Shown in pieces: positions 1 to 7,912 of a DNA stretch of 58,058 bases; position 1 is the stretch's first letter; the number at the start of each line of letters is the position of its first letter. Made by a program: the position numbers and the translations under genes. Origin of the DNA: Nocardia asiatica NBRC 100129 (lineage in GTDB: Bacteria; Actinomycetota; Actinomycetes; Mycobacteriales; Mycobacteriaceae); the NCBI RefSeq assembly GCF_000308415.1, contig NZ_BAFS01000085.1:1-58058 (forward strand), given 5' to 3'. The notes under the pieces are model-generated. The model was not told where the DNA came from. It saw only the letters and a list, made by a program, of their open reading frames with translations, and did no database searches.

Positions 1-1
1 G

Positions 2-331
2 GTCACCCAGGCCCTCATCGCGCGCAACGCCTACCAGACCTCCTCGATCGATGCCGCCGCGGACACCGACGACGCGGAGTCGGGCGGTCCCTCGCTGCTG
101 GACTCCCTCGGCGCCGAGGACCCGGACTTCGGCACCGTCGAGAACTACCTCGCGGTCAAGCCGCTGCTGGCGGCCTTGCCGGAACGGGAGAAGCAGGTCT
201 TGGTGATGCGCTTCTTCGATTCGATGTCCCAGGAGCAGATCGCCCAGCGGATCGGCTGTTCCCAGATGCAGGTCTCGCGGATCCTGTCGAAGACCTTGAA
301 ATCGCTCCGCGAGCAGGCTCTGCGCGACTGA
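2..331 (+). CDS. Sigma-70 family factor, SigF/SigB-like, 3' part only
   Basis: The last 109 residues of a sigma factor are present; the start lies upstream of the window. The C-terminal part has the region 4 signature: a helix with LPEREKQVLVMRFF, then the helix-turn-helix SQEQIAQRIGCSQMQVSRIL that reads the -35 element. This wording is typical of the general-stress group (SigF/SigB/SigH) of actinobacteria, and the Ser-Gln-Met-Gln-Val-Ser recognition helix fits SigF best. The acidic stretch near residues 20-45 would be the linker between regions 3 and 4. Family assignment is firm; the exact paralog is inference because regions 1-3 are not visible. Confidence 0.85.
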   Translation, partial: VTQALIARNAYQTSSIDAAADTDDAESGGPSLLDSLGAEDPDFGTVENYLAVKPLLAALPEREKQVLVMRFFDSMSQEQIAQRIGCSQMQVSRILSKTLKSLREQALRD

Positions 332-358
332 CGCCGGGACCGGACCTGCCGCCGGCGC

Positions 359-871
359 TCAATCGCCGGTCAGGTCGGCGTGATAGTCGCGCATCGCCAG
401 CACGACGGCGACCAGCACGCGGTGCGCGGCGCGCAGGTCTTCGTCGGGGAGCGCGGCCATCGCGGCGCGGGTCTGCCGCCCGAGCGGGGTGAAGAAGCCG
501 CGCGCTACGTCCATGCCGTGCTCGTCGTAGTGCAGGATGACCCGCCTGCGATCGGCCGGGTCCGATGCGCGGCGCAGGTGACCCGACTCGATCATGCGCT
601 CGACCAGATAGGTCACCGCGGACGAGGAAATACCCATCAGCTTGCCGAGCCCGCCCGCGGTGAGCGGGGCGCCCTCGATCTCGGCGGTCGCGACGTGCAT
701 CAGGGCACGGAAGTCGTTGGCGCGTAGTTCGTTGGACCGCGCGAAGACCTGTCCGATCTGCTCGGAGATCGCGGTGAGCGCGCGGATGTCGGCGGCGATG
801 TCGGATTCCAATGCGTCGCGGTCCGGCTCGTCCGCGTTTGGTTCCTCGGTCAACGGCGCATCCTTTTCCAC
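359..871 (-). CDS. MarR family transcriptional regulator
   Basis: About 170 residues with a MarR winged-helix core. A recognition helix (LTAGGLGKLMGISSSAVTYL) is followed by the wing segment with DPADRRR, the usual Asp-Arg-Arg signature. The gene is divergent from an MmpL transporter, the classic arrangement for a MarR repressor of an exporter, and a palindrome lies between them. The GTG at 871 is chosen because longer in-frame starts would cover that palindrome. A TTG at 853 preceded by AAGGA is a real alternative. The ligand cannot be told from sequence. Confidence 0.85.
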   Translation of the reverse strand: MEKDAPLTEEPNADEPDRDALESDIAADIRALTAISEQIGQVFARSNELRANDFRALMHVATAEIEGAPLTAGGLGKLMGISSSAVTYLVERMIESGHLRRASDPADRRRVILHYDEHGMDVARGFFTPLGRQTRAAMAALPDEDLRAAHRVLVAVVLAMRDYHADLTGD

Positions 872-907
872 ACGGGCGTCAGCGTAGTTCAGCAGGTGTC
901 TCGATTG

Positions 908-920
908 CTTAATATTTAAG
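908..920. promoter_or_regulatory. Palindromic operator between marR and mmpL
   Basis: The AT-rich CTTAA-TAT-TTAAG is a perfect inverted repeat with a 3-base spacer in an otherwise GC-rich region. It lies 37 bases upstream of the proposed MarR start and 20 bases upstream of the MmpL start. MarR proteins usually bind such short palindromes between divergent genes, so it is a likely site for repressing both. This is inference from position and symmetry. Confidence 0.55.
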
Positions 921-939
921 TTTCTGAGAGAGTTGCCGG

Positions 940-3054
940 GTGAGCGCTTGGGACCGCTATGCATCGTCGGTGACCGCCCGGACCTCGTGGGTGCTGCTTC
1001 TGGCCCTCGCCGCGGCCTCGATCGGCCTGATCGGCGCGGTGGGGGAGAACGAGGCCGCCGGGCAGGCCCCGACCGCGCTGCCGTCGTCGGCGGAGTCGGC
1101 GCGGGTCGAACAGGCGCTGGCGGACTTCCCCGACGCGGGGACGGCGGCCGCCATTGTGGTTGTCACCCGCGCCGATGGCGGCGAACTGACCGAGGACGAC
1201 CGGAACGCCACCGCCGCGGCGGTGGCCCGTGCGTCGGGCCGGACGCCGGGACCGGCCGACCTGCTCGCCGCGCCGGACCGCAAAGCGGCGATCGGGCAGG
1301 TGCCCGTCGACGCGGGCCTGAGCGGCTTCCCGCTGACCGAGCGCATCTCCGATATCCGCACCGCCGCCAGGGAGGGACTGCCCGAAGGGCTGACCTTGCA
1401 GGTGACCGGAGGCCCCGCGTTCGGCGCCGACATCGCCGACTCGTTCTCCGGCGCAAATGTCACCTTGTTGGCGGTGACTGCGGTGGTTGTCGCGGTGCTG
1501 CTGATCGCGACCTACCGCTCCCCGGTGCTGTGGCTGGTGCCGCTGCTGGTGGTCGGGGCGGCCGACCGGGTGGCCACCAGCGCCGGAACCGCCCTGGCGC
1601 GGCTGACCCCGCTGACCTTCGACGGCTCGACCTCCGGCGTCACGAGTGTGCTGGTGTTCGGCGCGGGCACCAACTACGCGCTGCTGCTGGTGTCGCGCTA
1701 CCGCGACGAACTGCACCGTGAACCGGATCACCGCGCCGCGTTGCGCCAGGCCGTGCGGCGCGCCGGGCCCGCGATCCTGGCGAGCAACGTCACGGTGGTG
1801 GCCGCGCTGCTCGTGCTGCTGCTGGCGTCGGTGCCCAGCACCCGCAGCCTCGGCGTGATGGCCGCGCTCGGGTTGCTGATCGCGGTGGTGTTCGTCCTGC
1901 TGGCGCTGCCCGCCGCGCTCGCGCTGTGCGGTCGCAACGTGTTCTGGCCCTTCGTGCCGCGGGCCGACGATCGCGACACGGCCGGCGAGGGAGTCTGGCA
2001 CGCGATCGCCGCGCGCGTGGTGCGCCGACCCGCGCTGATCGCCGGAAGCGCGATCGCGGTGCTCGCGGTCTGCGCGACCGGATTGCTGACGTCGCAGGTG
2101 GGGCTTTCGCAGACCGAGCAGTTCCGGGTGAGCGCGGAGTCGGTGGAGGGGTTCGACGCCCTCGCGCAGCACTTCCCTTCCGGTTCTTCCGACCCCGCGA
2201 TCGTCCTCGCGCGCGGCACGGCGGCGGCGGGAATCGAGGAGGCGTTCCGGCGCACCGAGGGCGTGGTGCTGACCTGGCAGACGGGTACCTCGCCGACCGG
2301 GCTGACCCGGTGGTCGGTCGTGATCGACGCGCCACCGTCGTCCGCTCGCGCCTTCGGCACGATCGAGGCGCTGCGCGCGTCGGTCGGGCAGGTGGCGGGA
2401 GCCGACGCGCTGGTCGGCGGCACCGACGCCCAAGCGCTGGACGTGCAGAACGCCGCGAGCCGGGACCGCGCGGTGATCATCCCGCTCATCCTCGTGGTCG
2501 TGCTCGTGGTGCTGCTCGTGCTGCTGCGGGCGGTGCCCGCCGCGCTGCTGCTGGTCGCGGTGACGGTGCTGAGCGCGCTGGCCGCGCTCGGGCTGGGCAG
2601 CTGGATGAGCGAGCACGTGTTCGGATTCCCGGCGTTGGACATCAGTGTGCCGCTGTTCGCGTTCCTGTTCCTGGTCGCCCTCGGCGTGGACTACACGATC
2701 TTCCTCGTCACCAGGGCACGGGAGGAGACGCCGCGCTACGGCACCACGCACGGCATGGTTCGGGCGGTGTCGGTGACCGGCGCGGTGATCACCAGCGCGG
2801 GCATCGTGCTGGCCGCGGTGTTCTGTGTACTCGGCGTGCTTCCGCTGATCACGCTCACCCAGGTCGGCATCGTGGTCGGCCTCGGCATCCTGCTCGACAC
2901 GTTCGTCGTGCGCACCGTGGTGATTCCGGCGCTGTTCAGTCTGATCGGACGCAAGATCTGGTGGCCGAGTGAACTGCGGCTGGTCGAGGAGGACGGTGTG
3001 GCTTCCGGCGCGGATCAGTCGGCCGGTGACCAGCCGGGTCCGCAGGGCAAGTAG
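940..3054 (+). CDS. MMPL family RND transporter
   Basis: 704-residue inner-membrane protein of the RND/MmpL family. It shows one N-terminal membrane helix, an extracellular loop, a first helix bundle (about residues 165-330), a second large loop, and a second bundle (about 510-680). Members export lipids or drugs using the proton gradient. The proton-relay Asp-Tyr pair is intact in the second half (D584-Y585, ALGVDYTIFLV), but the first half has Asn-Tyr (N245, GAGTNYALLLV). The GTG start sits just after GAGAG. The divergent MarR regulator suggests substrate-induced export. At about 700 residues it is shorter than the lipid-exporting MmpL3 type. Confidence 0.92.
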   Translation: MSAWDRYASSVTARTSWVLLLALAAASIGLIGAVGENEAAGQAPTALPSSAESARVEQALADFPDAGTAAAIVVVTRADGGELTEDDRNATAAAVARASGRTPGPADLLAAPDRKAAIGQVPVDAGLSGFPLTERISDIRTAAREGLPEGLTLQVTGGPAFGADIADSFSGANVTLLAVTAVVVAVLLIATYRSPVLWLVPLLVVGAADRVATSAGTALARLTPLTFDGSTSGVTSVLVFGAGTNYALLLVSRYRDELHREPDHRAALRQAVRRAGPAILASNVTVVAALLVLLLASVPSTRSLGVMAALGLLIAVVFVLLALPAALALCGRNVFWPFVPRADDRDTAGEGVWHAIAARVVRRPALIAGSAIAVLAVCATGLLTSQVGLSQTEQFRVSAESVEGFDALAQHFPSGSSDPAIVLARGTAAAGIEEAFRRTEGVVLTWQTGTSPTGLTRWSVVIDAPPSSARAFGTIEALRASVGQVAGADALVGGTDAQALDVQNAASRDRAVIIPLILVVVLVVLLVLLRAVPAALLLVAVTVLSALAALGLGSWMSEHVFGFPALDISVPLFAFLFLVALGVDYTIFLVTRAREETPRYGTTHGMVRAVSVTGAVITSAGIVLAAVFCVLGVLPLITLTQVGIVVGLGILLDTFVVRTVVIPALFSLIGRKIWWPSELRLVEEDGVASGADQSAGDQPGPQGK

Positions 3055-3115
3055 TCCACGCTCGAGCGCGTCCGGACGCGGGGCCGACCTGGACCGGTTG
3101 AACCTGTGCAGCGCG

Positions 3116-3152
3116 ATGAGCGGATGACCGCTCGATGCGGCCATCCGCTCAT
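3116..3152. terminator. Probable bidirectional terminator after mmpL
   Basis: A perfect 11-base inverted repeat (ATGAGCGGATG / CATCCGCTCAT) with a 15-base loop lies between the convergent mmpL and CsbD-like genes. No clear T-run follows on either side, as is common in actinobacteria. Confidence 0.5.
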
Positions 3153-3257
3153 AGGTGTCGCCTGCCCTACCGGCCGTGCGGAACGGCGTCGTCCGCCATC
3201 GCTACGGCCGTGCGGGCACTCTCGACGGTCTGCGTCCGAATGCGCCCTGGGCGGTCG

Positions 3258-3431
3258 TCAGTGCCGGAAGGCGTCCTTGACCTTCTCGCCGGCGTCCTTC
3301 AGGTCCGACTTGACCTTGTCGGTGCGGCCTTCGTCGCGCTTCCCCCGATCGCCTGTGGCCTCGCCGAACTTCTCTTTGGCCTGACCGGCGACTTTATCGG
3401 CCTTGTTCTTCGCCTTGTCGACTGTGCTCAT
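3258..3431 (-). CDS. CsbD-like small stress protein
   Basis: A 57-residue, highly charged protein beginning MSTVDKAKNKADKVAGQAKE with repeated Lys/Asp/Gly-rich segments (KFGEATGD, KVKSDLKDAGEKVKDAF). This is the CsbD family, whose members are induced by general stress sigma factors in several bacteria; the molecular role is unknown. The ATG at 3431 has an excellent ribosome site (AAGGAGG, 8 bases upstream). It is a stand-alone gene, convergent with mmpL. A SigF-like gene at the window start makes sigma-F control tempting, but no clear promoter match was established. Confidence 0.85.
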   Translation of the reverse strand: MSTVDKAKNKADKVAGQAKEKFGEATGDRGKRDEGRTDKVKSDLKDAGEKVKDAFRH

Positions 3432-3556
3432 GTCACAACCTCCTTGTGAAGAGACCGGCCGACCATCTTCAGCCGGTCTTCTTCGCCATAGCCCGTTATG
3501 ACGCGGTCAAACGTACGGAAGAAACCGATCCGGGTCGGGAGCGCTCGGAAAGCGGA

Positions 3557-4375
3557 TCAAGAAGCAGGAACCGTGGGCGGGGTGAGAAGTCCCTGGAGCA
3601 CGCCCACACCGGCGCCGACCGCCGCGCCGACGGCGATGGCCGGGGAGGCGACGAATCCGTAACCGACGGCGGCGCCGAAGGCCATCACGGCCACCGTCCC
3701 GGTCGGGAACATCGGGATGCCGGCGATGGCGCCGCAGACGGCGCCGATGACCGCGCCGATGGAGGCGACCGGCGCGGCCACCATGCTGCCCACCGAGGCG
3801 CCGATGGCGGTGGAACCGATCAGGTCGGCGGCGATGCGGTCGGAGCGCGACGGCTCGAAGCCCGCCGAATCCAAGGTCTGCGCGATGCCCGCTTCCGGAA
3901 CCGCTATCGCGTCGTTGAAGATCTTGCCCTGCTCGGGAGTCATGAAGTCCGGTCGGCCGATCACCACCGAACCCACGCGCAGCGTGCCGGGCGGCGCCTC
4001 GATCGGCGCGACCGCGGGAGCGGGGGCGGCGGGATTGGGCAGGTGCAGGCGGTGCGGGAGAATCGGGGCGAGCACGTTCGGATCCGGCATCGGCCGGTTG
4101 GTGCTCAGGTCGTTGCGGCCTGCGGAAACCGGCGGCGCGGGCGGAACGGCCTCGGGCGGAAGGGCTCCGGGGTCCGCGGGATCGGCGGCGGGGGTGATGA
4201 CGCCGACGGCGGGCGCCGGTGCGAACGGAAGCTGAATCGAGATCTCCGGCACCAGCGGATCGGCGGTGGCGGTAGCGGCGCCGATCACCGACAGCGGTAT
4301 GGCGCCCGCGACGACCAGAGTGGCGGCGCGGCGTAAGAAGGGGTGTGCGGGAGTTTCGGGTACCGCTATGTCCAT
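3557..4375 (-). CDS. Secreted Gly/Ala-rich protein, function unknown
   Basis: About 272 residues. The N-terminus has a signal peptide: a short charged start with two arginines, then a hydrophobic stretch, and an ATATADP cleavage region near residue 40. A Pro/Ala-rich segment follows (about 45-115). The C-terminal third is a chain of Gly/Ala-rich hydrophobic segments resembling glycine-zipper helices, which suggests membrane or cell-wall insertion. The ATG at 4375 is chosen because GAGGTGGG lies 7 bases upstream; an in-frame GTG at 4387 overlaps that site. Similar proteins occur widely in Nocardia, but no function is known to me. Confidence 0.7.
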   Translation of the reverse strand: MDIAVPETPAHPFLRRAATLVVAGAIPLSVIGAATATADPLVPEISIQLPFAPAPAVGVITPAADPADPGALPPEAVPPAPPVSAGRNDLSTNRPMPDPNVLAPILPHRLHLPNPAAPAPAVAPIEAPPGTLRVGSVVIGRPDFMTPEQGKIFNDAIAVPEAGIAQTLDSAGFEPSRSDRIAADLIGSTAIGASVGSMVAAPVASIGAVIGAVCGAIAGIPMFPTGTVAVMAFGAAVGYGFVASPAIAVGAAVGAGVGVLQGLLTPPTVPAS

Positions 4376-4387
4376 GGACTTACCCAC

Positions 4388-4656
4388 CTCATTCTGAAGA
4401 GGACATATACCTACCTTTCTAGTTCGATTCAGAAAGCCTTACGGATGCGCGAAAGTTCGATTTCTTTTCGATCGCGGGGAACCGTGCACGTGGACAATGT
4501 AATCCGCGCGACGGTGCTGAATCGCCGTGCCGCCGTGCGCAAACGATGACAATCGCGGTGTCGGCCCGATTTATCGACGGAAATCACGAAAAGCGGCTCG
4601 AAACGGGGTTTCCCCCTGCTGCACGGCTTCCGATCCGCATCGCGGACAGGCAAAGC
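4388..4656. other. Intergenic region upstream of the secreted protein gene
   Basis: No convincing gene lies between the secreted-protein gene and metY. The part nearest the secreted-protein gene (about 4390-4450) is AT-richer than its surroundings and probably holds that gene's promoter, but I cannot fix -10 and -35 boxes with confidence. Confidence 0.4.
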
Positions 4657-4681
4657 GCCCCGAGGCGGATCACCCCGGGGC
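4657..4681 (-). terminator. Probable terminator of metY
   Basis: An inverted repeat GCCCCG ... CGGGGC immediately downstream of the metY stop codon could form a GC-rich hairpin on the minus strand. The stem is short and the loop is 13 bases, so support is modest. Confidence 0.4.
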
Positions 4682-4689
4682 ACAGTGCG

Positions 4690-5985
4690 TCAGGACGCGG
4701 CCGCGAACCCGGCGCGCAGATCGGCGAGGATGTCATCGATGCCCTCGATGCCGACCGCGAGCCGGACCAGGCCGGGCGTGACGCCCGCGGCCAGCTGCTC
4801 CTCCGGCGTGAGCTGCGAGTGGGTGGTGGAGGCCGGATGGATCACCAGCGAGCGCACGTCACCGATGTTGGCGACGTGACTGTGCAGCCGCAGCGCCTCG
4901 ACGAACCGCTTGCCCGCGTCGACCCCGCCGGCCAGCTCGAAGCCGATCACCGCGCCGGCGCCCTTCGGGGCGAGGCTGCGCGCCCGCTCGTACCACGGCG
5001 AGGACGGCAGGCCCGCGTAGGACACCGAGGTGACCTCGGCACGGGTGGTGAGGAATTCGGCCACCGCCTGCGCGTTCTGCACATGCCGCTCGATCCGCAG
5101 GCTCAGCGTCTCCAGACCCTGGCTGATCAGGAACGCGTTGAACGGCGAGACCGCCGAGCCGAGGTCGCGCAGCAGTTGCACGCGCGCCTTGAGCGCGTAT
5201 GCGGGTGCGCCGAGGTCGGCGAACACGGCGCCGTGGTAGCTCGGGTCCGGTTCGGTGAAGCCCGGGAAACGGCCGCCGGTCCAGTCGAACTTGCCGCCGT
5301 CGACGATCACGCCGGCGATGGCCGCGCCGTGGCCGCCGAGATACTTGGTGGCCGAGTGCACGACGATGTCGGCGCCGTGGGCCAGCGGCTGGATCAGGTA
5401 CGGCGTGGCGACGGTGTTGTCCACGATCAGTGGAACGCCGTTGTCGTGGGCGACGCCCGCGATGCCCGGGATGTCGAGGATGTGGTTCTGCGGGTTGGAG
5501 ATCGTCTCGCCGTAGAGCGCCTTGGTGTTCGGGCGGATGGCGGCCTTCCACTGCTCGAGGTCGTCGGGATCGTCCACGAACGAGACCTCGATGCCGAGCT
5601 TGGGCAGCGAGTAGTGGAAGAGGTTGTAGGTGCCGCCGTAGAGCCGGGGGCTGGAGACGATGTGGTCGCCCGCTCCGGCGATGTTCAGGATCGCGAAGGT
5701 CTCCGCGGCTTGCCCGGAGGCCACCAGCAGCGCGGCGACGCCGCCTTCGAGGGCGGCGATGCGCTGTTCCACCGCGTCCTGGGTGGGGTTCATGATCCGG
5801 GTGTAGATGTTGCCGGGCTCGGCCAGACCGAACAGCGCCGCCGCGTGCGCGGTGTCGCGGAAGGTGTAGGAGGTGGTCTGGTAGATCGGTAGCGCGCGGG
5901 CGTTGGTGGTGCCGTCCGGGATCTGTCCGACGTGGATCTGCTTCGTCTCGAAGCTCCAGTCCTGGGAGAGATCGGGTTCAGTCAT
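4690..5985 (-). CDS. metY: O-acetylhomoserine (thiol)-lyase / sulfhydrylase
   Basis: A 431-residue PLP enzyme of the Cys/Met metabolism family that makes homocysteine from O-acetylhomoserine and sulfide, in the methionine pathway. Recognisable features are the N-terminal FETKQIHVGQ and ALPIYQTTSYTF, a substrate-binding YGGTYNLF segment, and the PLP lysine in HSATKYLGGHG. Length matches bifunctional O-acetylhomoserine/O-acetylserine sulfhydrylases of actinobacteria. AGGAGG lies just upstream of the ATG. The usual partner metX is not adjacent; an OsmC-like gene lies upstream on the same strand, 43 bases away, and may share the transcript. Confidence 0.95.
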   Translation of the reverse strand: MTEPDLSQDWSFETKQIHVGQIPDGTTNARALPIYQTTSYTFRDTAHAAALFGLAEPGNIYTRIMNPTQDAVEQRIAALEGGVAALLVASGQAAETFAILNIAGAGDHIVSSPRLYGGTYNLFHYSLPKLGIEVSFVDDPDDLEQWKAAIRPNTKALYGETISNPQNHILDIPGIAGVAHDNGVPLIVDNTVATPYLIQPLAHGADIVVHSATKYLGGHGAAIAGVIVDGGKFDWTGGRFPGFTEPDPSYHGAVFADLGAPAYALKARVQLLRDLGSAVSPFNAFLISQGLETLSLRIERHVQNAQAVAEFLTTRAEVTSVSYAGLPSSPWYERARSLAPKGAGAVIGFELAGGVDAGKRFVEALRLHSHVANIGDVRSLVIHPASTTHSQLTPEEQLAAGVTPGLVRLAVGIEGIDDILADLRAGFAAAS

Positions 5986-6028
5986 CGGGGTGGTCCTCCT
6001 GGTGATGGTCGATCGGTTGTGGCAGCGG

Positions 6029-6544
6029 CTAGTCGGTGATCAGGGTGGTATCGACCGGAGTGCGTCCGGTGGTGAGATCCAGCACGGGGCAGTGCGCGTC
6101 GACGGCCCGTTGGAGTTCGGCGTAGCGCTGCTCGGTGTCGGGTCCGCTGATCCGCACGGTCACCCGCACCGCTCGGAACCCGGCGCGGACGTTGTCATCC
6201 AAGCCGAAGAATCCGCGCACGTCGAGGTCGCCTTCGGCGCTCACCGCGAGGTCGTCGATCGTGATGCCGAGGCGCTGGGCCCAGAACCGGTAGGTCACCA
6301 CTTGACAAGCGATGAGCGACGCAAGGTACACCTCGACCGGATTGGGCGCGGTGTCCGCGCCGCCGAGCGCGGGCGGCTCGTCCACCCGCACGGTGTACTT
6401 GCCGAGGCTGATCGCGCTGCCCACCGTACCCTCCGGAGTTCCGGAGGCACGGAACACCACCAGCGCGTTCGCCGGGTCGTCCGCAACGGCACGAGCCGTG
6501 GCGTCGGCGATGTCGTTGAGCGGAGTGCCCACATCAGTTGTCAT
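6029..6544 (-). CDS. OsmC-like protein
   Basis: About 171 residues of the OsmC/Ohr fold. These proteins are dimeric thiol peroxidases or redox proteins acting on organic hydroperoxides. The segment GGADTAPNPVEVYLASLIACQ carries the first conserved cysteine on the central helix, and the second lies in DAHCPVLDL near the C-terminus, so both catalytic cysteines are present. The ATG at 6544 is used; a GTG two codons upstream (6550) is possible. The gene is upstream of metY on the same strand, which suggests a shared sulfur or redox role, but this is inference. Confidence 0.85.
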   Translation of the reverse strand: MTTDVGTPLNDIADATARAVADDPANALVVFRASGTPEGTVGSAISLGKYTVRVDEPPALGGADTAPNPVEVYLASLIACQVVTYRFWAQRLGITIDDLAVSAEGDLDVRGFFGLDDNVRAGFRAVRVTVRISGPDTEQRYAELQRAVDAHCPVLDLTTGRTPVDTTLITD

Positions 6545-6632
6545 GTCCACTGACGCTAAGAACCGCGGCGGACGACGGCGAGAGTTTCATTCGGGCTGAG
6601 TACAACGATGGCCGGGCCTTCGATGCGATGGG

Positions 6633-7790
6633 TCAGTCCGCGGTCTCGGTCTCAGGCGCGGTCTCCGTCTTCGGTTCCGGCGGCGCGGTGGTGGCCGCGT
6701 CGATCTGTTCGCCGATATAGCGCAGGACGACCGCGACGATCGCGACGACGGGCACGGCCAGGAACGCGCCGACGATCCCGTAGAGCGAGCCGCCCGCGGT
6801 GACCGCGAGCAGCACGATGACCGCGTGCAGCTGCATGGTGCGGCTCTGCAGCACCGGTTGCAGCACATTGCCCTCCAGCTGCTGCACGGCGACGACGATG
6901 CCGAGCACGATCAGGGCGGTGACGAAACCGTTGCCCACCAACGCCACCAGCACCGCGAGCGCACCCGCGACGAACGCGCCGACCATCGGGACGAATCCGC
7001 CGAGGAAGGTGACCACCGCCAGGACCAGCGCCAGCGGCACCCCGAGGATGACCAGGCCCGCGCCGATGAGCACGGCATCGATCAGGCTGACCAGCGCCTG
7101 GGTGCGGATGAATCCGCCGAGCACGGTCCAGATCCGGCCGAGCACCTCCTCCAGGTGCTTGCCGCTGCGGCTACCGGTGATGCCGTGCACCCAGGGCAGG
7201 AAACGCGGTCCGTCCTTGATGAAGAAGAACACCAGCACGAGCACCAGGAACAGGGTGATGAGCACCGACGTCGCGGTGGTCACGCCGGTGAACACGCCGC
7301 TGGCGATCTGCTCCGAACTCGACTGCAGCCGGGAGACGATCGCGTCCACGGCCGAATCCAATTGCTCGTCCCGGATTCTCAGCGGCGGGCCTTGTAACCA
7401 GTCGCGCACCTGCTCGACGCCCGCGCTCGACTTGTCGGCCAGTTCCGGCGCCTGGTCCACGACCGACGGCACGATCAGCGCGATGACCCCGGCCAGCACA
7501 CCGATCAAACCGATCACCCCGATCGAGGCGGCCGCGGCGGGCGGCAGGCCGCGCGCGGTCAGCCAGCGCACCGGCGGCCACAGCACCGTGGCGATCACAA
7601 TGGCCAGCGCCACCGGCAGGATCACCACCCACAGCCGGGCGATCAGGAAGCCGAGCACCCACGCGCCCGCCGCGATGGCGACGATGCACAGCGCCCACTT
7701 GGCCAGCCACAGCACACCCCCGCCGATGACGTCACCGCGATCCCGCAATGTGGGCTTGTCCGGTCCGTGGCTTTTGCTACGTTCGCTCAC
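6633..7790 (-). CDS. AI-2E family transporter (UPF0118 permease)
   Basis: A 385-residue integral membrane protein with about eight predicted helices. The family features are visible: paired N-terminal helices, a soluble segment (about residues 115-175), and the conserved C-terminal region with GFVPMVGAFVAG, then QQLEGNVLQPVLQSRTM, then GGSLYGIVGAFLAVPV. Family members have been linked to autoinducer-2 export or Na+/H+ exchange, and the substrate here is unknown. The C-terminus has an acidic, Pro/Thr/Glu-rich tail. It is divergent from the DUF2867 reductase gene. Confidence 0.9.
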   Translation of the reverse strand: MSERSKSHGPDKPTLRDRGDVIGGGVLWLAKWALCIVAIAAGAWVLGFLIARLWVVILPVALAIVIATVLWPPVRWLTARGLPPAAAASIGVIGLIGVLAGVIALIVPSVVDQAPELADKSSAGVEQVRDWLQGPPLRIRDEQLDSAVDAIVSRLQSSSEQIASGVFTGVTTATSVLITLFLVLVLVFFFIKDGPRFLPWVHGITGSRSGKHLEEVLGRIWTVLGGFIRTQALVSLIDAVLIGAGLVILGVPLALVLAVVTFLGGFVPMVGAFVAGALAVLVALVGNGFVTALIVLGIVVAVQQLEGNVLQPVLQSRTMQLHAVIVLLAVTAGGSLYGIVGAFLAVPVVAIVAVVLRYIGEQIDAATTAPPEPKTETAPETETAD

Positions 7791-7912
7791 CGGCCCAGTC
7801 TGGCACGAGGTGGCCGCATTGATCAGGGCTCACGGCCGGTCGCGAGCGAGACGCTGTTTGACCCGGCGGCCCCGGGTCATCACCGGAGCAGGTCATCGGA
7901 AGGGTGGTTGTC

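Noticed and set aside
916..3144. Long open frame on the minus strand across the MmpL gene
   Set aside because: Its translation is rich in Arg, His and Gln with no domain features, and it is the antisense of a clear MmpL gene; high GC leaves such frames open by chance.
4429..4683. 84-residue minus-strand frame downstream of metY
   Set aside because: No ribosome site, composition unlike real proteins, and it overlaps the probable metY terminator.
4690..6030. SAM or other riboswitch ahead of metY
   Set aside because: The OsmC-like gene ends only 43 bases before the metY start, leaving no room for a riboswitch leader.
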